Below are positions 35,517-46,858 of a DNA stretch of 64,000 nt, piece by piece (position 1 is the stretch's first letter; each line of letters opens with the position of its first letter). Both the position numbers and the translations under genes were made by a program. Origin of the DNA: Zeugodacus cucurbitae (lineage: Eukaryota; Arthropoda; Insecta; Diptera; Tephritidae). The notes below the pieces were generated by a model. It was not told the DNA's origin. It worked only from the letters and a program-made list of their open reading frames with translations, and ran no database searches. Location of the stretch: assembly GCF_028554725.1 (NCBI RefSeq), contig NC_071671.1:57616501-57680500 (forward strand). The letters are read 5' to 3'.

Positions 35517-37545
35517 ATCTCTATCTCTATCTCTATCTCTATCTCTATCTCTATCTCTATCTCTATCTCTATCTCTATCTCTATCTCTATCTCTATCTCT
35601 ATCTCTATCTCTATCTCTATCTCTATCTCTAACTCTATCTCTATCTCTATCTCTATCTCTATCTCTATCTCTATCTCTATCTCTATCTCTATCTCTATCT
35701 CTATCTCTATCTCTATCTCTATCTCTATCTCTATCTCTATCTCTATCTCTATCTCTATCTCTATCTCTATCTCTATCTCTATCTCTATCTCTATCTCTAT
35801 CTCTATCTCTATCTCTATCTGTATCTGTATCTGTATCTGTATCTGTATCTGTATCTGTATCTGTATCTGTATCTGTATCTCTATCTCTATCTCTATCTCT
35901 ATCTCTATCTCTATCTCTATCTCTATCTCTATCCCTATCTCTATCTCTATCTCTATCTCTATCTCTATCTCTATCTCTATCTCTATCTCTATCTCTATCT
36001 CTATCTCTATCTCTATCTGTATCTGTATCTGTACCGTATCTCTATCTCTATCTCTATCTCCATCTCCATCTCCATCTCCATCTCCATCTCCATCTCTATC
36101 TCTATCTCTATCTGTATCTCTATCTCTATCTCTATCTCTATCTCTATCTCTATCTCTATCTCTATCTCTATCTCTATCTGTATCTCTATCTCTATCTCTA
36201 TCTCTATCTCTATCTCTATCTCTATCTCTATCTCTATCTCTATCTCTATCTCTATCTCTATCTCTATCTCTATCTCTATCTCTATCTCTATCTCTATCTG
36301 TATCTCTATCTCTATCTCTATCTCTATCTCTATCTCTATCTGTATCTCTATCTCTATCTCTATCCCTATCTCTATCTGTATCTGTATCTGTATCTGTATC
36401 TCTATCTCTATCTCTATCTCTATCTCTATCTCTATCTCTATCTCTATCTCTATCTCTATCTCTATCTCTATCTCTATCTCTATCTCTATCTCTATCTGTA
36501 TCTGTATCTGTATCTGTATCTCTATCTCTATCTCTATCTCTATCTGTATCTCTATCTCTATCTGTATCTCTATCTCTATCTCTATCTCTATCTCTATCTC
36601 TATCTCTATCTCTATCTTTATCTCCATCTCCATCTCCATCTCCATTTCTATCTCTAACTCTATCTCCATCTCTATCTCTATCTCTATCTCTATCTCTATC
36701 TCTATCTCTATCTCTATCTCTATCTCTATCTCTATCTCTATCTCTATCTCTATCTCTATCTCTATCTCTATCTCTATCTCTATCTCTATCTCTATCTCTA
36801 TCTCTATCTCTATCTCTATCTCTATCTCCATCTCCATCTCCATCTCCACCTCCATCTCTATCTCTATCTCTATCTGTATCTCTATCTCTATCTGTATCTC
36901 TATCTCTATCTCTATCTCTATCTCTATCTCTATCTCTATCTCTATCTCTATCTCTATCTCTATCTCTATCTTTATCTCCATCTCCATCTCCATTTCTATC
37001 TCTAACTCTATCTCCATCTCTATCTCTATCTCTATCTCTATCTCTATCTCTATCTCTATCTCTATCTCTATCTCTATCTCTATCTCTATCTCTATCTCTA
37101 TCTCTATCTCTATCTCTATCTCTATCTCTATCTCTATCTCTATCTCCATCTCCATCTCCATCTCCACCTCCATTTCTATCTCTATCTCCATCTCTATCTC
37201 TATCTGTATCTCTATCTCTATCTCTATCTCTATCTCTATCTCTATCTCTATCTCTATCTCTATCTCTATCTCTATCTCTATCTCTATCTTTATCTCCATC
37301 TCCATCTCCATTTCTATCTCTAACTCTATCTCCATCTCTATCTCTATCTCTATCTCTATCTCTATCTCTATCTCTATCTCTATCTCTATCTCTATCTCTA
37401 TCTCTATCTCTATCTCTATCTCCATCTCCATCTCCATCTCCACCTCCATTTCTATCTCTATCTCCATCTCCACCTCCATTTCTATCACTAACTCTAACTT
37501 TAACTATCCCTATTTCTATCTCTATATCTATCTCTATCTCTATCA
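35517..37545. repeat. Hexanucleotide satellite (CTCTAT)n with variant blocks, about 338 units
   Basis: About 2.03 kb of tandem CTCTAT (GAGATA on the other strand). The left 300 bases are nearly homogeneous. Variant hexamers come in blocks: CTGTAT (for example 35817-35880 and around 36370-36400), CTCCAT (36056-36090, 36827-36860) and rarer CTTTAT, CTAACT and CACCTC. To the right of 36.6 kb the variants form a repeated super-pattern. The CTTTATCTCC marker recurs at 36616, 36970 and 37288 (spacings 354 and 318, both multiples of 6), and CCACCTCC at 36846, 37164 and 37440 (318 and 276). A one-base slip occurs at about 36033. The array produces very long open frames on the minus strand (Arg-Asp or Ile-Glu dipeptides) that I do not regard as genes. 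Confidence 0.97.
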
Positions 37546-39593
37546 CCATGAAAATTACCTTTCAATAATTGGAAATCCTACTTTCTTGTATTTTAAAAAA
37601 TATTGAAAAACCTCTAATTGAGTAATTTAATTAATTGAGTATTTATCTTATCCCAATTTAGGATATTGCTCAATGGAATGAATTCAAAAATATTTTATCA
37701 AAATTCTAATTTTAATCTTTTATCACAAGTTCAGTAAAACTGTATCGTTTTTATGTCGATTATATGTTAAAAAATATATTTTTTTCCTTTTCACCCTTTT
37801 AATTAAATAAAAACTACGAAATCACCAATTGTTCATAGTAGTTCTAATTCAAAAATCCCAATGAGTATGAGTCATGTATGTAAATGTAAATATACTTAAA
37901 TACATATTTACAAAAAATCACTATTAATTTCATAAAAATAAAGTAGATTGAGTCCTAATCGATTAATTGTGCACCAGGTGTGCTAATATTTGCACACGGT
38001 TATCACTTAATCTATTTAATTAAAATAGTAAACTATAAATGCAAAAACCAATGAACACTAAAATTATATATACATACATATTTACAAAAAGGTGGCATAA
38101 AACTGCATTTCATCACAGATAAGTATTTGCGCACAACGGTGCTGAACTAAAGCTCATCAAAAATGAAATGTGTTTGCTTTGCATTTAGTTTTCCTCAGAC
38201 GTCATAACACTCGCCGACACTGCTGCTATCGAATCGTTTTTTTTTGTTTTTGTTTGAATCAACCCAACCAATGTGAAGCCGCAATGCAAGTTAGGGGCTT
38301 TTTATATTTATTGCGCAATCGCGATAATGACTCGTAATCGCATAAATTAAATAATCCAGATCAGACCATAGCGGCCGAAGTGACTTCATTTACTATAGAA
38401 ACATATAGAGATATGTATGTATGTAGGGATGGATGTGTGTAACAACGCACATATGAAGCTGTCATAATGCTAATAACCCCATAAAGTGTGCATAATAAAA
38501 ATCGGTCGGTTATTATGCTCTGAAGGATATTTACGTTGAAGTCTTAAAAAGCGGGTATGCACTGCAGAAAATTGCACAGGTGTTTTTTTATGATAAAATA
38601 GAGTGGTTGCGTCGAATGGAGATTAGCTTTCGATCTAAATTGAAGCTAATCGCCACAATTTTCATTTTTATTCAAACAGCTGCAATGTGAAAAGCTTCTT
38701 TGGAGACTCTGTTAAGTGTATGTATGTATCTACTCATTTCATTCTTGAAGCATTCTTTCTAAAGCAAAAAGGCAATTGTCTTTAATGAAATATGTCTTAG
38801 TGAAATTCTTTTCTAATAAATAGCCATGAGAGGCATATTTCTTCTCTTTTATTTTTCAAAAGCTTCCTACAGGTATGCAACCTTCAGTTTGCTGCTATCA
38901 AACCAAAGACAACATTCTTCTTTCTTCATTTTAACTTGCTACAATCAAACAATGCATGAAATATTTATTTTGTTGCCAACTTTGATCAATATATACGTTT
39001 ATCAATACATAAATATATACAATAAATTTCTAACAAGCATACCAATGAAATATTCAAAGCTCAAATTCCAACATTTCCACATGCCACACAAGAAAAGCTG
39101 GGCACTAGCCGGCTTAGGAAGAACTTACGAAGGACTTTTGGAATTGAGCCAATGAATGTAAGTGCGCTCTTTGAAATAAAGCTACATTTTTTGTTGGAAT
39201 GTATACTTGCCTGTATATCCCTGCTCTAAACAATACATATACATATACTTCGTTACAAATGAGCCCACAAAGAAATATGCCATTTAAATACCTGAATTAA
39301 GACATATTTGTTGCGATTCTTTACCAATGGAAAAGGAAACCTACATAACTAAATGATTTACCAAGATTAATGGGTGTTTGTATGTGTTTTTGTGTATAAC
39401 TATTCATTTGCAATTTTCAGAATTATTTTTTTCATACCATTATATCATGATAGAACATACAAATACTGATGTGTATGTAACAAATTGTTGAAAAAGTTAA
39501 AATTGCAGGCTAAAGAATGTGAAAACTTGTGACAATGAAAACAAATTCAAAGGCTTTCAGCATACATATGTATTTGAATATGTAGTAACATAA
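37546..39593. other. Non-coding AT-rich DNA
   Basis: No gene supported. A 109-codon frame at 38826-39155 begins with ATG but is AT-biased, rich in Phe/Tyr/Ile/Lys and without domain signal, so I treat it as chance. Confidence 0.5.
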
Positions 39594-40021
39594 TATGGGT
39601 ATGTTCAAAAAATAACGGGAATTTTACAATTTTCAATTGTCCCAAAGTAACAATTTTTATTATTTTGATATACATGGCCCGGAAGTTCGGTAAAACTTTC
39701 AGCTGTATTTATTGCTTACTTTGTCTGTAACAACCGCTATGTTAGCAATGTGTTTTTATAAGCTTCGCGATTTTCGTTTGTTAAAAGCTCACACTGCGTT
39801 GCTTGTTCATAAATTCTTGGCAAAAACTATACTGTTACGATGCACCAGCCTCCATATTCGTCAGACATGACTGCGTCTGACTTTTTCCTATTTCCTAAAA
39901 TAAACATAATAACATAAGAATGAATAGGGACTCTTGTAAAGGCGACAACATTAATGTAGACGAATGAATAAATATGTTTTTCAAAAAACGTAAATTCCCG
40001 GTTATTTATGAGCACAAGATA
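39594..40021 (+). mobile_element. mariner deletion derivative, copy 1
   Basis: TA at 39594-39595 is followed by a terminal repeat TGGGTATGTTCAAAAAATAA continuing CGGGAATTTT. The other end (39993-40019) is its degraded inverse, AAATTCCCGGTTATTTATGA then GCAC, before TA at 40020-40021. Between them only the C-terminal end of a mariner transposase survives. From about 39800: FLGKN-like, then HQPPYSSDMTASDFFLFPK at 39841-39900 (the third catalytic Asp motif), and finally a short tail around GDNINVDE. Length is 428 bp including the TA pair. It is non-autonomous and belongs to the same family as 56531 and 58451. Confidence 0.8.
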
Positions 40022-40471
40022 TGTATCTTAAAGGTTCAAAATAATCCATTTCAGTGCAGTATTGATGAAAATAAAATTATAATATTACATTGAAAAAATA
40101 AAGAAAATAATAAAAATAAAAGAACTGATTAAGCTTTCATAAAAAAAATATATTAAAAAATATATATGTGGAAAAATGTATTAAAAATAGGAAAGCTAAA
40201 ATTAAAATTTACTTATTTTTTAATTTATCAATTTGATAAATAAATCTAGCAATTACATTACCTTTAAATTACTTATAATGGAGAAATTTTAAAATCTAGG
40301 ATTATCTTTCAAAATATTCAAGTTCTCAGACCAACATGGGAGTTATCATAGTACGCAGTTATAGATTCCATATGCACCAAATTCTATTACTAAATATCAA
40401 AAAATTACATTACTTACTAAGAAAATTATTGAAAAATTGAAATCAATGTGCTATCTTCTTTACAAAGAAAT
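40022..40471. other. Non-coding AT-rich DNA
   Basis: Nothing recognised. Confidence 0.5.
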
Positions 40472-41110
40472 TAAGGGGCTATACCAATGTAACCTATGAA
40501 AAATTAATGATTTTCGTGAATTTTTTTAAAAGGAAGTACTCGATCGACTGTTCGACATAATAAGGTATATTTTCAGCTACATTTCAATTTTTTTTTCTTC
40601 TTTCCTAACTGATGACATGATTCCGGCCGAATGAGTGGCTGAAACAAAAAAATTCAGAAAGGATATAATTCCTATACATTGACCTACGGTTTTTGAAAAA
40701 TATCAAAAATAGACAAAATGGTGTAGTTCTGAAAAATAAAATTTCGTTTTTTCAGGTAAAAAAATGGTATTTTTGACAATTGACAAATTTCAACAAATTA
40801 AAAAGATCGTAGGTCATATATATTCAAGGATACTTAGTTTAAATTTGAAGTCGATCGGTTAATGTATCGTTGAGTTATGATGTCAGCACGTTTCGAGAAA
40901 AACACGTTTTAAATTTCGACTATAGCCGCTAACGACTGCGAGTGCTCTTTAGAAAGCTGTCATTCAAAAACTATTCAAGATACCGATTTCACAGGATATT
41001 TTTGAAAGTCTGAACTATCGAATAAACAAAAAATATAAAAATCGAGTTTTTGAAAATGTCGCACTGGCATATCTCTTAAAGGGAAGTGTGTTAAAATTTT
41101 CTCAACAGTG
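40472..41110. repeat. Probable TTAA-associated repeat, one end visible
   Basis: TTAA at 40472-40475 is followed by GGGGCTATACCAATGTAACC, an end of the same style as the TTAA-GG ends at 44376 and 49189. The interior contains GTTTCGAGAAAAACACGTTTT (40890), which recurs in reverse at about 5714-5736. No matching right end was found, so the extent is approximate. Confidence 0.4.
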
Positions 41111-41630
41111 TAAATTTGTTTGATTCAGCAAGGATTTTAAATGATTAATGTGCATTCTTACATTTTAACAAGCGCACACATACTATAAAAGCTTGTAAAA
41201 TATTATTTATTTATTTGTACAATGCACCTGTTGTTGTTAAGCCATTACACAGTAATTTACTTTCTTTATTCTCGTTAAAATCATTTGCAGTAGTGTGACC
41301 ATGAAGCACATTTTGTTTATGAGGATTATGTGTAATTATGAGATGCACTAGATTACATACATACAAATATATCCATACAGATATGTATATTTAATACTTT
41401 TTAGTGCGCCAAAAACTAGGAAATGCAGAATTACTAGACCGCTTCCAAGTGAATGGTCACAAAGCAAGACACGACAATTTTCTATTTTCCAGAAGAAATG
41501 TCAGTTTAACAGCTCTTTGAAAATAATATTTCTTTATTATAATGGTTTAAAAGCTCGCCACTGAGTATATATTGTTGACTAAAGGGATACAAAATTTCAC
41601 AACAAAACCACCCTAGTAATGGCTTACTAA
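41111..41630. other. Non-coding AT-rich DNA
   Basis: Nothing recognised. Confidence 0.5.
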
Positions 41631-42120
41631 TTAAGGGGGTCATTCCATGTGATGAGCTCAAAATTTTTTTTATCATATCACTATTTCCTTAACATGCCTA
41701 GAATACGGTAGTAAAGTGCTTTTTAGAAATGCAAAGTTGTTTTAAAGATACAGCAGTTAGAAGAAGGAGCTGTTCGAAGCTCTGAGTTGGCAGTTGAAAT
41801 ATCTATTAAAAGTCCAATTTTTGGTATATTCACTTGATCGTAGTGCGTTCCATACATTTAAGATTACAGATTAAAACGCCGCTAATTGTTTTGCTTCCGA
41901 TAGTCCAATCAGCTGGAATCGTGGAAGAAGTACGAGCCCATTTTTTCGAGGCGGGGGTGTTCAGAACGCTGTAACTCATGTTCTACACAATATTTTTAGC
42001 TTAAAATTAAAAATACAAAAAAAATGATAATGAACTGAAAATTCTAAAAAATCACTAAAAAACAGGACGACATATTGGATGAACTCAATGATCGGCACGG
42101 CCACTCGGACTAGACTGGAT
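41631..42120. repeat. Possible TTAA-associated repeat end
   Basis: TTAA at 41631-41634 is followed by GGGGGTCATTCCATGTGATG. It resembles in design, not in sequence, the other TTAA-GG(G) ends of the window. The right boundary is not visible and there is no second copy in the window. Confidence 0.3.
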
Positions 42121-44375
42121 TTGAACCTAGTTAATGGTCAAATAAAGACAGATAATATTCCCCAAATGTTTATTGAATTTCGGCGACTTGGAAAACTTTG
42201 GCCGAATATAAATGCCGTTCCGGTTACGTAAAATCGATTTTCGTGGGAACCGACTCATATTTCATCAATTTTCAGCAAAAAAAATTAATGCAAAATAAAA
42301 ATTTCAACTTCTTCTACAGTCTCTAATTTTCGTGTCACTATTAAATTTCTAATAAGTAAAAGTAAAAAGAGAGTATGGCAGCCAGACCGCGTATTGCTTT
42401 GCTGTTTTTCTAGAACGTTGCTTCATTATATCTTATCGCGCTTGCAAAAAAAAAGTTTCTAATTACAGAACTTCGTAAAAGCTGTTTGCAAACAACAAAA
42501 CGCTAAGCTAAGAAATTGCAAAAATTGATGCGAGAGACAAAAATGAAATAAAATTTCGTTAGATGAAATTTGCATGAGAAACTTGAATAAATAAATTTTA
42601 TTGGAAAACTTTCATTTTAATATAACAACTTGCTAGTGAACATTTCCGTTAGTCAAAAAAAAAAATAGTAAACAATTATGATGACTAGAAATATACTTTA
42701 TATTGATTTTTAGTAGCTTTTGCCTCCCTAAAGACAATTAAATGAAATTCATCATAAAAGTACGCTAACCGTTTTATTAACATAAGCTCGCAAGGCTTCG
42801 TTCATCCACATTCTATAGAGAAAAAAAACTGATTTCATTTAGCTACATGTATATAATATATCAAACAATTTTCGCAGCGATTTCACACTTTTTTCTAAAT
42901 ATTGCCTTTCATTAAACGTCTCGCTTTGGCGTTTTAGGATATTTAAATACAACAACAACAGTGGCAATAAAATTATTTCCAGCAAACTGACCTTCGAGCG
43001 ACTAAAGATGAATTTTGCTGAATTTCGTGTTTTGAAAATGAAATGTAGGAAGCGCTAGTAAACAATTTTATTGCCCGTTTTATGCTGCCATGCGTTTTAC
43101 TATGCTCAAAGGTATGCGTGATAATTATACGGCGAAAACGAGACTGAACGCTGGAAATCATGCTGTGCCGTAGTGGCACACTACATGTAGCTATATAACG
43201 GTAAAGGACGACGACAGTAAAGGCGTACGTAATATAAATCTAAATTTTCTTACTTAACCTTTTATTTCACTCTACGCAGACACATACAAACACACTCTCA
43301 TATATTATATAACAGTTAAATGTGTTTACCTTCTTGTTTGTTTTGTTGTTGTTGTTGTAGATGTTGTCTGTTGCAACAAATGAGCTGTAAATTAAAAGCT
43401 AAAACGTCGCTCTGCGACTTGTAACAATTTAGGTACAACCAATGAACAGTGAACGCCCACACGCATACATACAGACATAGACTCATACATACACACATAT
43501 ATACTTTAATATATATGTACATATCTAGTATCTCTTATTGCCTGTACTGTTTTGGTAGATATTGTAGCCCATAAAGGTCGTTTTTATATTTTATTCATTT
43601 CCATTCTTTTAACTGTCATTAATTTTACCCACATAAATGAAATCGAATGACCTTACATAAATTCTATATAATACATATATCTACAACTATATAGAGAGAG
43701 GTATCTGTATAGGGAGAAGTAGCATCTTTAATTCAACATAATAAATCTCGCATAAGAAGAATGTCCGAGTTCTAGTCTCTCATTGACAGCACCGACAGGT
43801 CAAGTGGCCGCCAATCGACCGTCAATGATTCAGCTCGAGAATATAATTCTTCATAAGCGTTTAAATCACCTGCAGCAGCAGCATTCAATAGATTTGTTGC
43901 CTTAAGAAGTGTAAAATACATGTTTATCTAATGTTTAACACATACAAACATATGAAGGTAAGTAACTCATATATATATACATATATATATATATATATTT
44001 GCGACTGTTGTCACCGCCATCGATCAGCAAGTAAGAGTAAATTGCTTTGCGCGTCATTACGTCGATTTAACTGACGGTATGTGTCAGTGTAGGGCATCCA
44101 TATGGTAGCATTTTATACGTAAACACACACATGTTTGTAACCTATAAAGAAGAGTAAAAAATATTGCTTATTTTCATGCAACAAGCTAAATGAAGCTGTC
44201 AACAGCAGATGCGTACTTTCGACGTATTAAACTGCTATGCTGTTGTTGTTTTACCCTAATATTTGTAGTTGTTTTTTTTTTTGCTTTGTTGACAAGACCG
44301 CTCTTACAACGAATAAAACACAAAATTTAAAGCATTTTTATGCATGCTTTAGATTAATTGTATTTTTAAAGGTAT
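42121..44375. other. Non-coding DNA
   Basis: No gene supported. An AT dinucleotide run (43968-43998) and GTT/CAA-rich short tracts near 43340-43360 are the only structure seen. Confidence 0.5.
43968..43998. repeat. (AT)n microsatellite with one C interruption
   Basis: About 31 bases of alternating AT around a single ATAC unit. Confidence 0.85.
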
Positions 44376-45129
44376 TTAAGGCAGTAGTCTGCTTTAGAAA
44401 CCAAAAAAAAGTTTTTTTAGCAATTTTTTTTTTTTGAAAGGGAAGGAAATGATTGCGGTAAACGGAATTTTAAGACGATAGTGTACTATATTTAGGGCTT
44501 AAAAAACAATATTTATTATTAAAAAATATTGAAATTTGTTCAAAGTTGTAAGTGTTTTTCTGGAGCGCTTAGAGTTTGCACTTGTAAATCGGTGCCGGTG
44601 ATGGAGGTCATGCGATGCATCTGAACCAGTCGAACCAATTTTTTTTTATTTTTATAAATTTCTTTTCTTTATGAACTAAACAAATACCGAAAAAGTTATA
44701 AAATTCCAAATTTTTTCTAAGTTTGAAAACAAAAAATTCACTTTTTTAAGAAAAAAAATTGACTTTAAGTTGCAAAACAAGTAGTTGTAATAATACTTTT
44801 GTCCAACTTTTTTAGTTCAAATAGGAGATAATTTAATACTGAAGCTAGATCACTTTGGTTTCTTTCGATCGGACATATATTCTTTTTTCTATCGCCGGCA
44901 CCGTTTTCTAACACTTGTGAAAATTAAAACTCCAGAAAACGCGCTTTAAAGTCTGCCTAAGCACTCGCACCTGCTCGACGCTCGGCCACTAAAACTGCTT
45001 TAGCTTCGAAAATATGTCGAATTGGCTTCAGGAATTTTAAAGACATATTATTGGATAGTTTTGGAAGAGATTTAAAACAAAACAAAAAAATCGATTTTTT
45101 GAAGCCTGTAAAGCAGACTACTGCGTCAA
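44376..45129 (+). mobile_element. TTAA-associated MITE, complete copy
   Basis: TTAA (44376-44379) precedes GGCAGTAGTCTGCTTTA. The right end TAAAGCAGACTACTGCG finishes at 45125 and is followed by TCAA (45126-45129), a one-base-changed TTAA. The inverted repeats match at 16 of 17 positions. The 746-bp body has no significant open frame. A TTAA duplication fits piggyBac or Kolobok-type transposition. Ends beginning GG rather than the piggyBac CCC favour Kolobok-like, but that is inference. The left 275 bases are repeated at 19063. Confidence 0.8.
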
Positions 45130-45327
45130 ACTATAGCAACATGTTACACAGACTTTAATCATTTTATGCAACTAATAGACACACCGAAGGATTTTAAACT
45201 GTTTAATCGGATTAATTTATAAATCTCACAAACAACTAAGGTTATATAAATTCAAATACGTAGGAACATTTCAAATAGCCTTTTCATTTTGAATCGGTCT
45301 TAAATAACATTAATATTTGAAACTACT

Positions 45328-45671
45328 TAATAGTCTTTTCACACAGCCAAATTAATTGACCACTTTTAATTGAGAAACAAGCTTCTGTCCTTCACACTGC
45401 CGACTATACAGTCCATTTTTGTTTTTGCTTTTCAATAAGAAGTTGTTAAGTTTCATCAGCCGATTGCTATTTTATAATTTATTTCCAGCAGCGACATTTA
45501 CCGCCGTGCAGCGTTAACAACGACTCTTAGACAAAGAGCATATATGTAATTACTATAAACAACTTTGCCTCAGAGCTGCATTGCATTTTAACTCGATAAT
45601 AATTCGAAAATTTTTAAAAAGTAATGTAGAAAAATGAGATTTTTATTTTGTATGGTAAATTGATCTAAATC
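45328..45671 (-). mobile_element. Small MITE family, copy 3 (reverse, one end lost)
   Basis: It starts AATAGTCTTTTCACACAGCC, the inverse of copy 1's right end. It then follows copy 4 closely (TTAATTGAGAAACAAGCTTC, CACTGCCGACTA, GTTAAGTTTCATCAGC). It carries an extra ~100 bases around 45490-45590 and loses the second terminal repeat in an A run at 45670. Confidence 0.7.
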
Positions 45672-46337
45672 AAAAAAAAAAAACGAATAATTACGGTTTC
45701 GAAGACTTAGCACCAGCTCCAGAAACGTGGCTTATCTAGTACAAAAAGGATCGACATCGGTTCCTATTTCCAGTTGTATTTAAAACTCATGTAACGACCA
45801 ATATGTGAGATATCTTATATGGTCTGGGTGTAGATGTTCGTATATGAAATGCCTTACTTTACTCTACATCAATGAAATAAGGAATCCTATCATCAAAAAG
45901 TATTGAGATCACCTTAAGTTGCATTTTTTGGCTCCTTTTATTATTGAGAACTTACAATACAGATCATCTACCTTTCAGTACCCTGTGTGCTCCAGCATGA
46001 CTGCACTGTGGTAAGCAAGAAGTTTTATAAGCGATAAATCATCAATTACATTTGTCAAGTATGATCCTCAAGTACTATGGATTTTTTAGAATATTTTAAA
46101 ATGGAAATAGTACTGATCGAAAAGCAACAATTTTATAATAGTGGAAACATGAAATAACGATATCTTCGTCAAAATCGTCAACAATACGCGAAACTTCGAT
46201 TTATGAGCATACGAATCAACACGTGATTGCGAAAATAATTGACGAATTTAGAAGCCGAAGAATTTCCAAAGAATATCAAAGTTAAAAGATACGTCTGTGT
46301 CCATATATTCATCCACAGCATCCAACTAGGAAAAAAA
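45672..46337. other. Non-coding DNA
   Basis: No gene supported. Short open pieces near 46140-46290 give no recognised motif. Confidence 0.5.
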
Positions 46338-46858
46338 ATTTAAAACTCCTCCATTGTGACGTCATTTCCGGTGACACCTCAAAAAGAGCGTTCGCGTTGT
46401 CAGCATAACTCCTGATAGCATCATTTAAATTAAAAAACCAAAAAGAAATAAGTGTTTTAGGTAAGACAATAAACTCGTGCTTGAACGAAGGTTAGACAAA
46501 AAAAAGTAAAAATTGGAAGACATTTTCTAAAAAAATAAAAATTTCGGTCAAATTTGCTTGACATTTTGTTTTTTTTTTTTTAATAGTTAAAGAAGAGTAA
46601 ATTATATCTCAACACCTGTTCAAAATTTCATCAAGTTCGGTTGAGAAGTTTTCGAAAACATATGACTTTGAAAAACGCTTATAAAGTTTTGAGTAACAAT
46701 AATACCTGACTTGGAGCACACACCTTCCAAAGGCTGTATCTCCGAAACTATTATTCGGATTGATTTGAAAATTTAGGATAATATTCTTGAGATGTTGTAT
46801 TAATTAATAAGCAAAGCAAATCAATTTTTGAAACCACGAAACCCATGTAACCCCTTAA
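46338..46858 (-). repeat. TTAA-ended dispersed repeat, copy 1
   Basis: Read on the minus strand it begins at TTAA (46858-46855) with GGGGTTACATGGGTT and continues collinearly with 49193-49775. Shared stretches include CCGAATAATAGTTTCGGAGA, TTTTGAACAGGTGT, AAGCACGAGTTTA, and GACAACGCGAACG matching GACAACGTGGACG. The two copies are in opposite orientation 2.3 kb apart. Confidence 0.7.

Noticed and set aside
35517..37545. Tandem array considered as a CRISPR array or telomere-like repeat
   Set aside because: Units are 6 bp with no spacers, in a eukaryotic context, and the motif is not a known insect telomere repeat.
35363..37549. 728-codon and 491-codon minus-strand frames of Arg-Asp and Ile-Glu repeats as genes
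   Set aside because: They are direct translations of the hexanucleotide satellite. No promoter, splice or domain evidence exists and the frame depends on the unit length.
38826..39155. 109-codon frame starting with ATG
   Set aside because: AT-driven amino-acid composition and no domain, signal peptide or splice context I can support.
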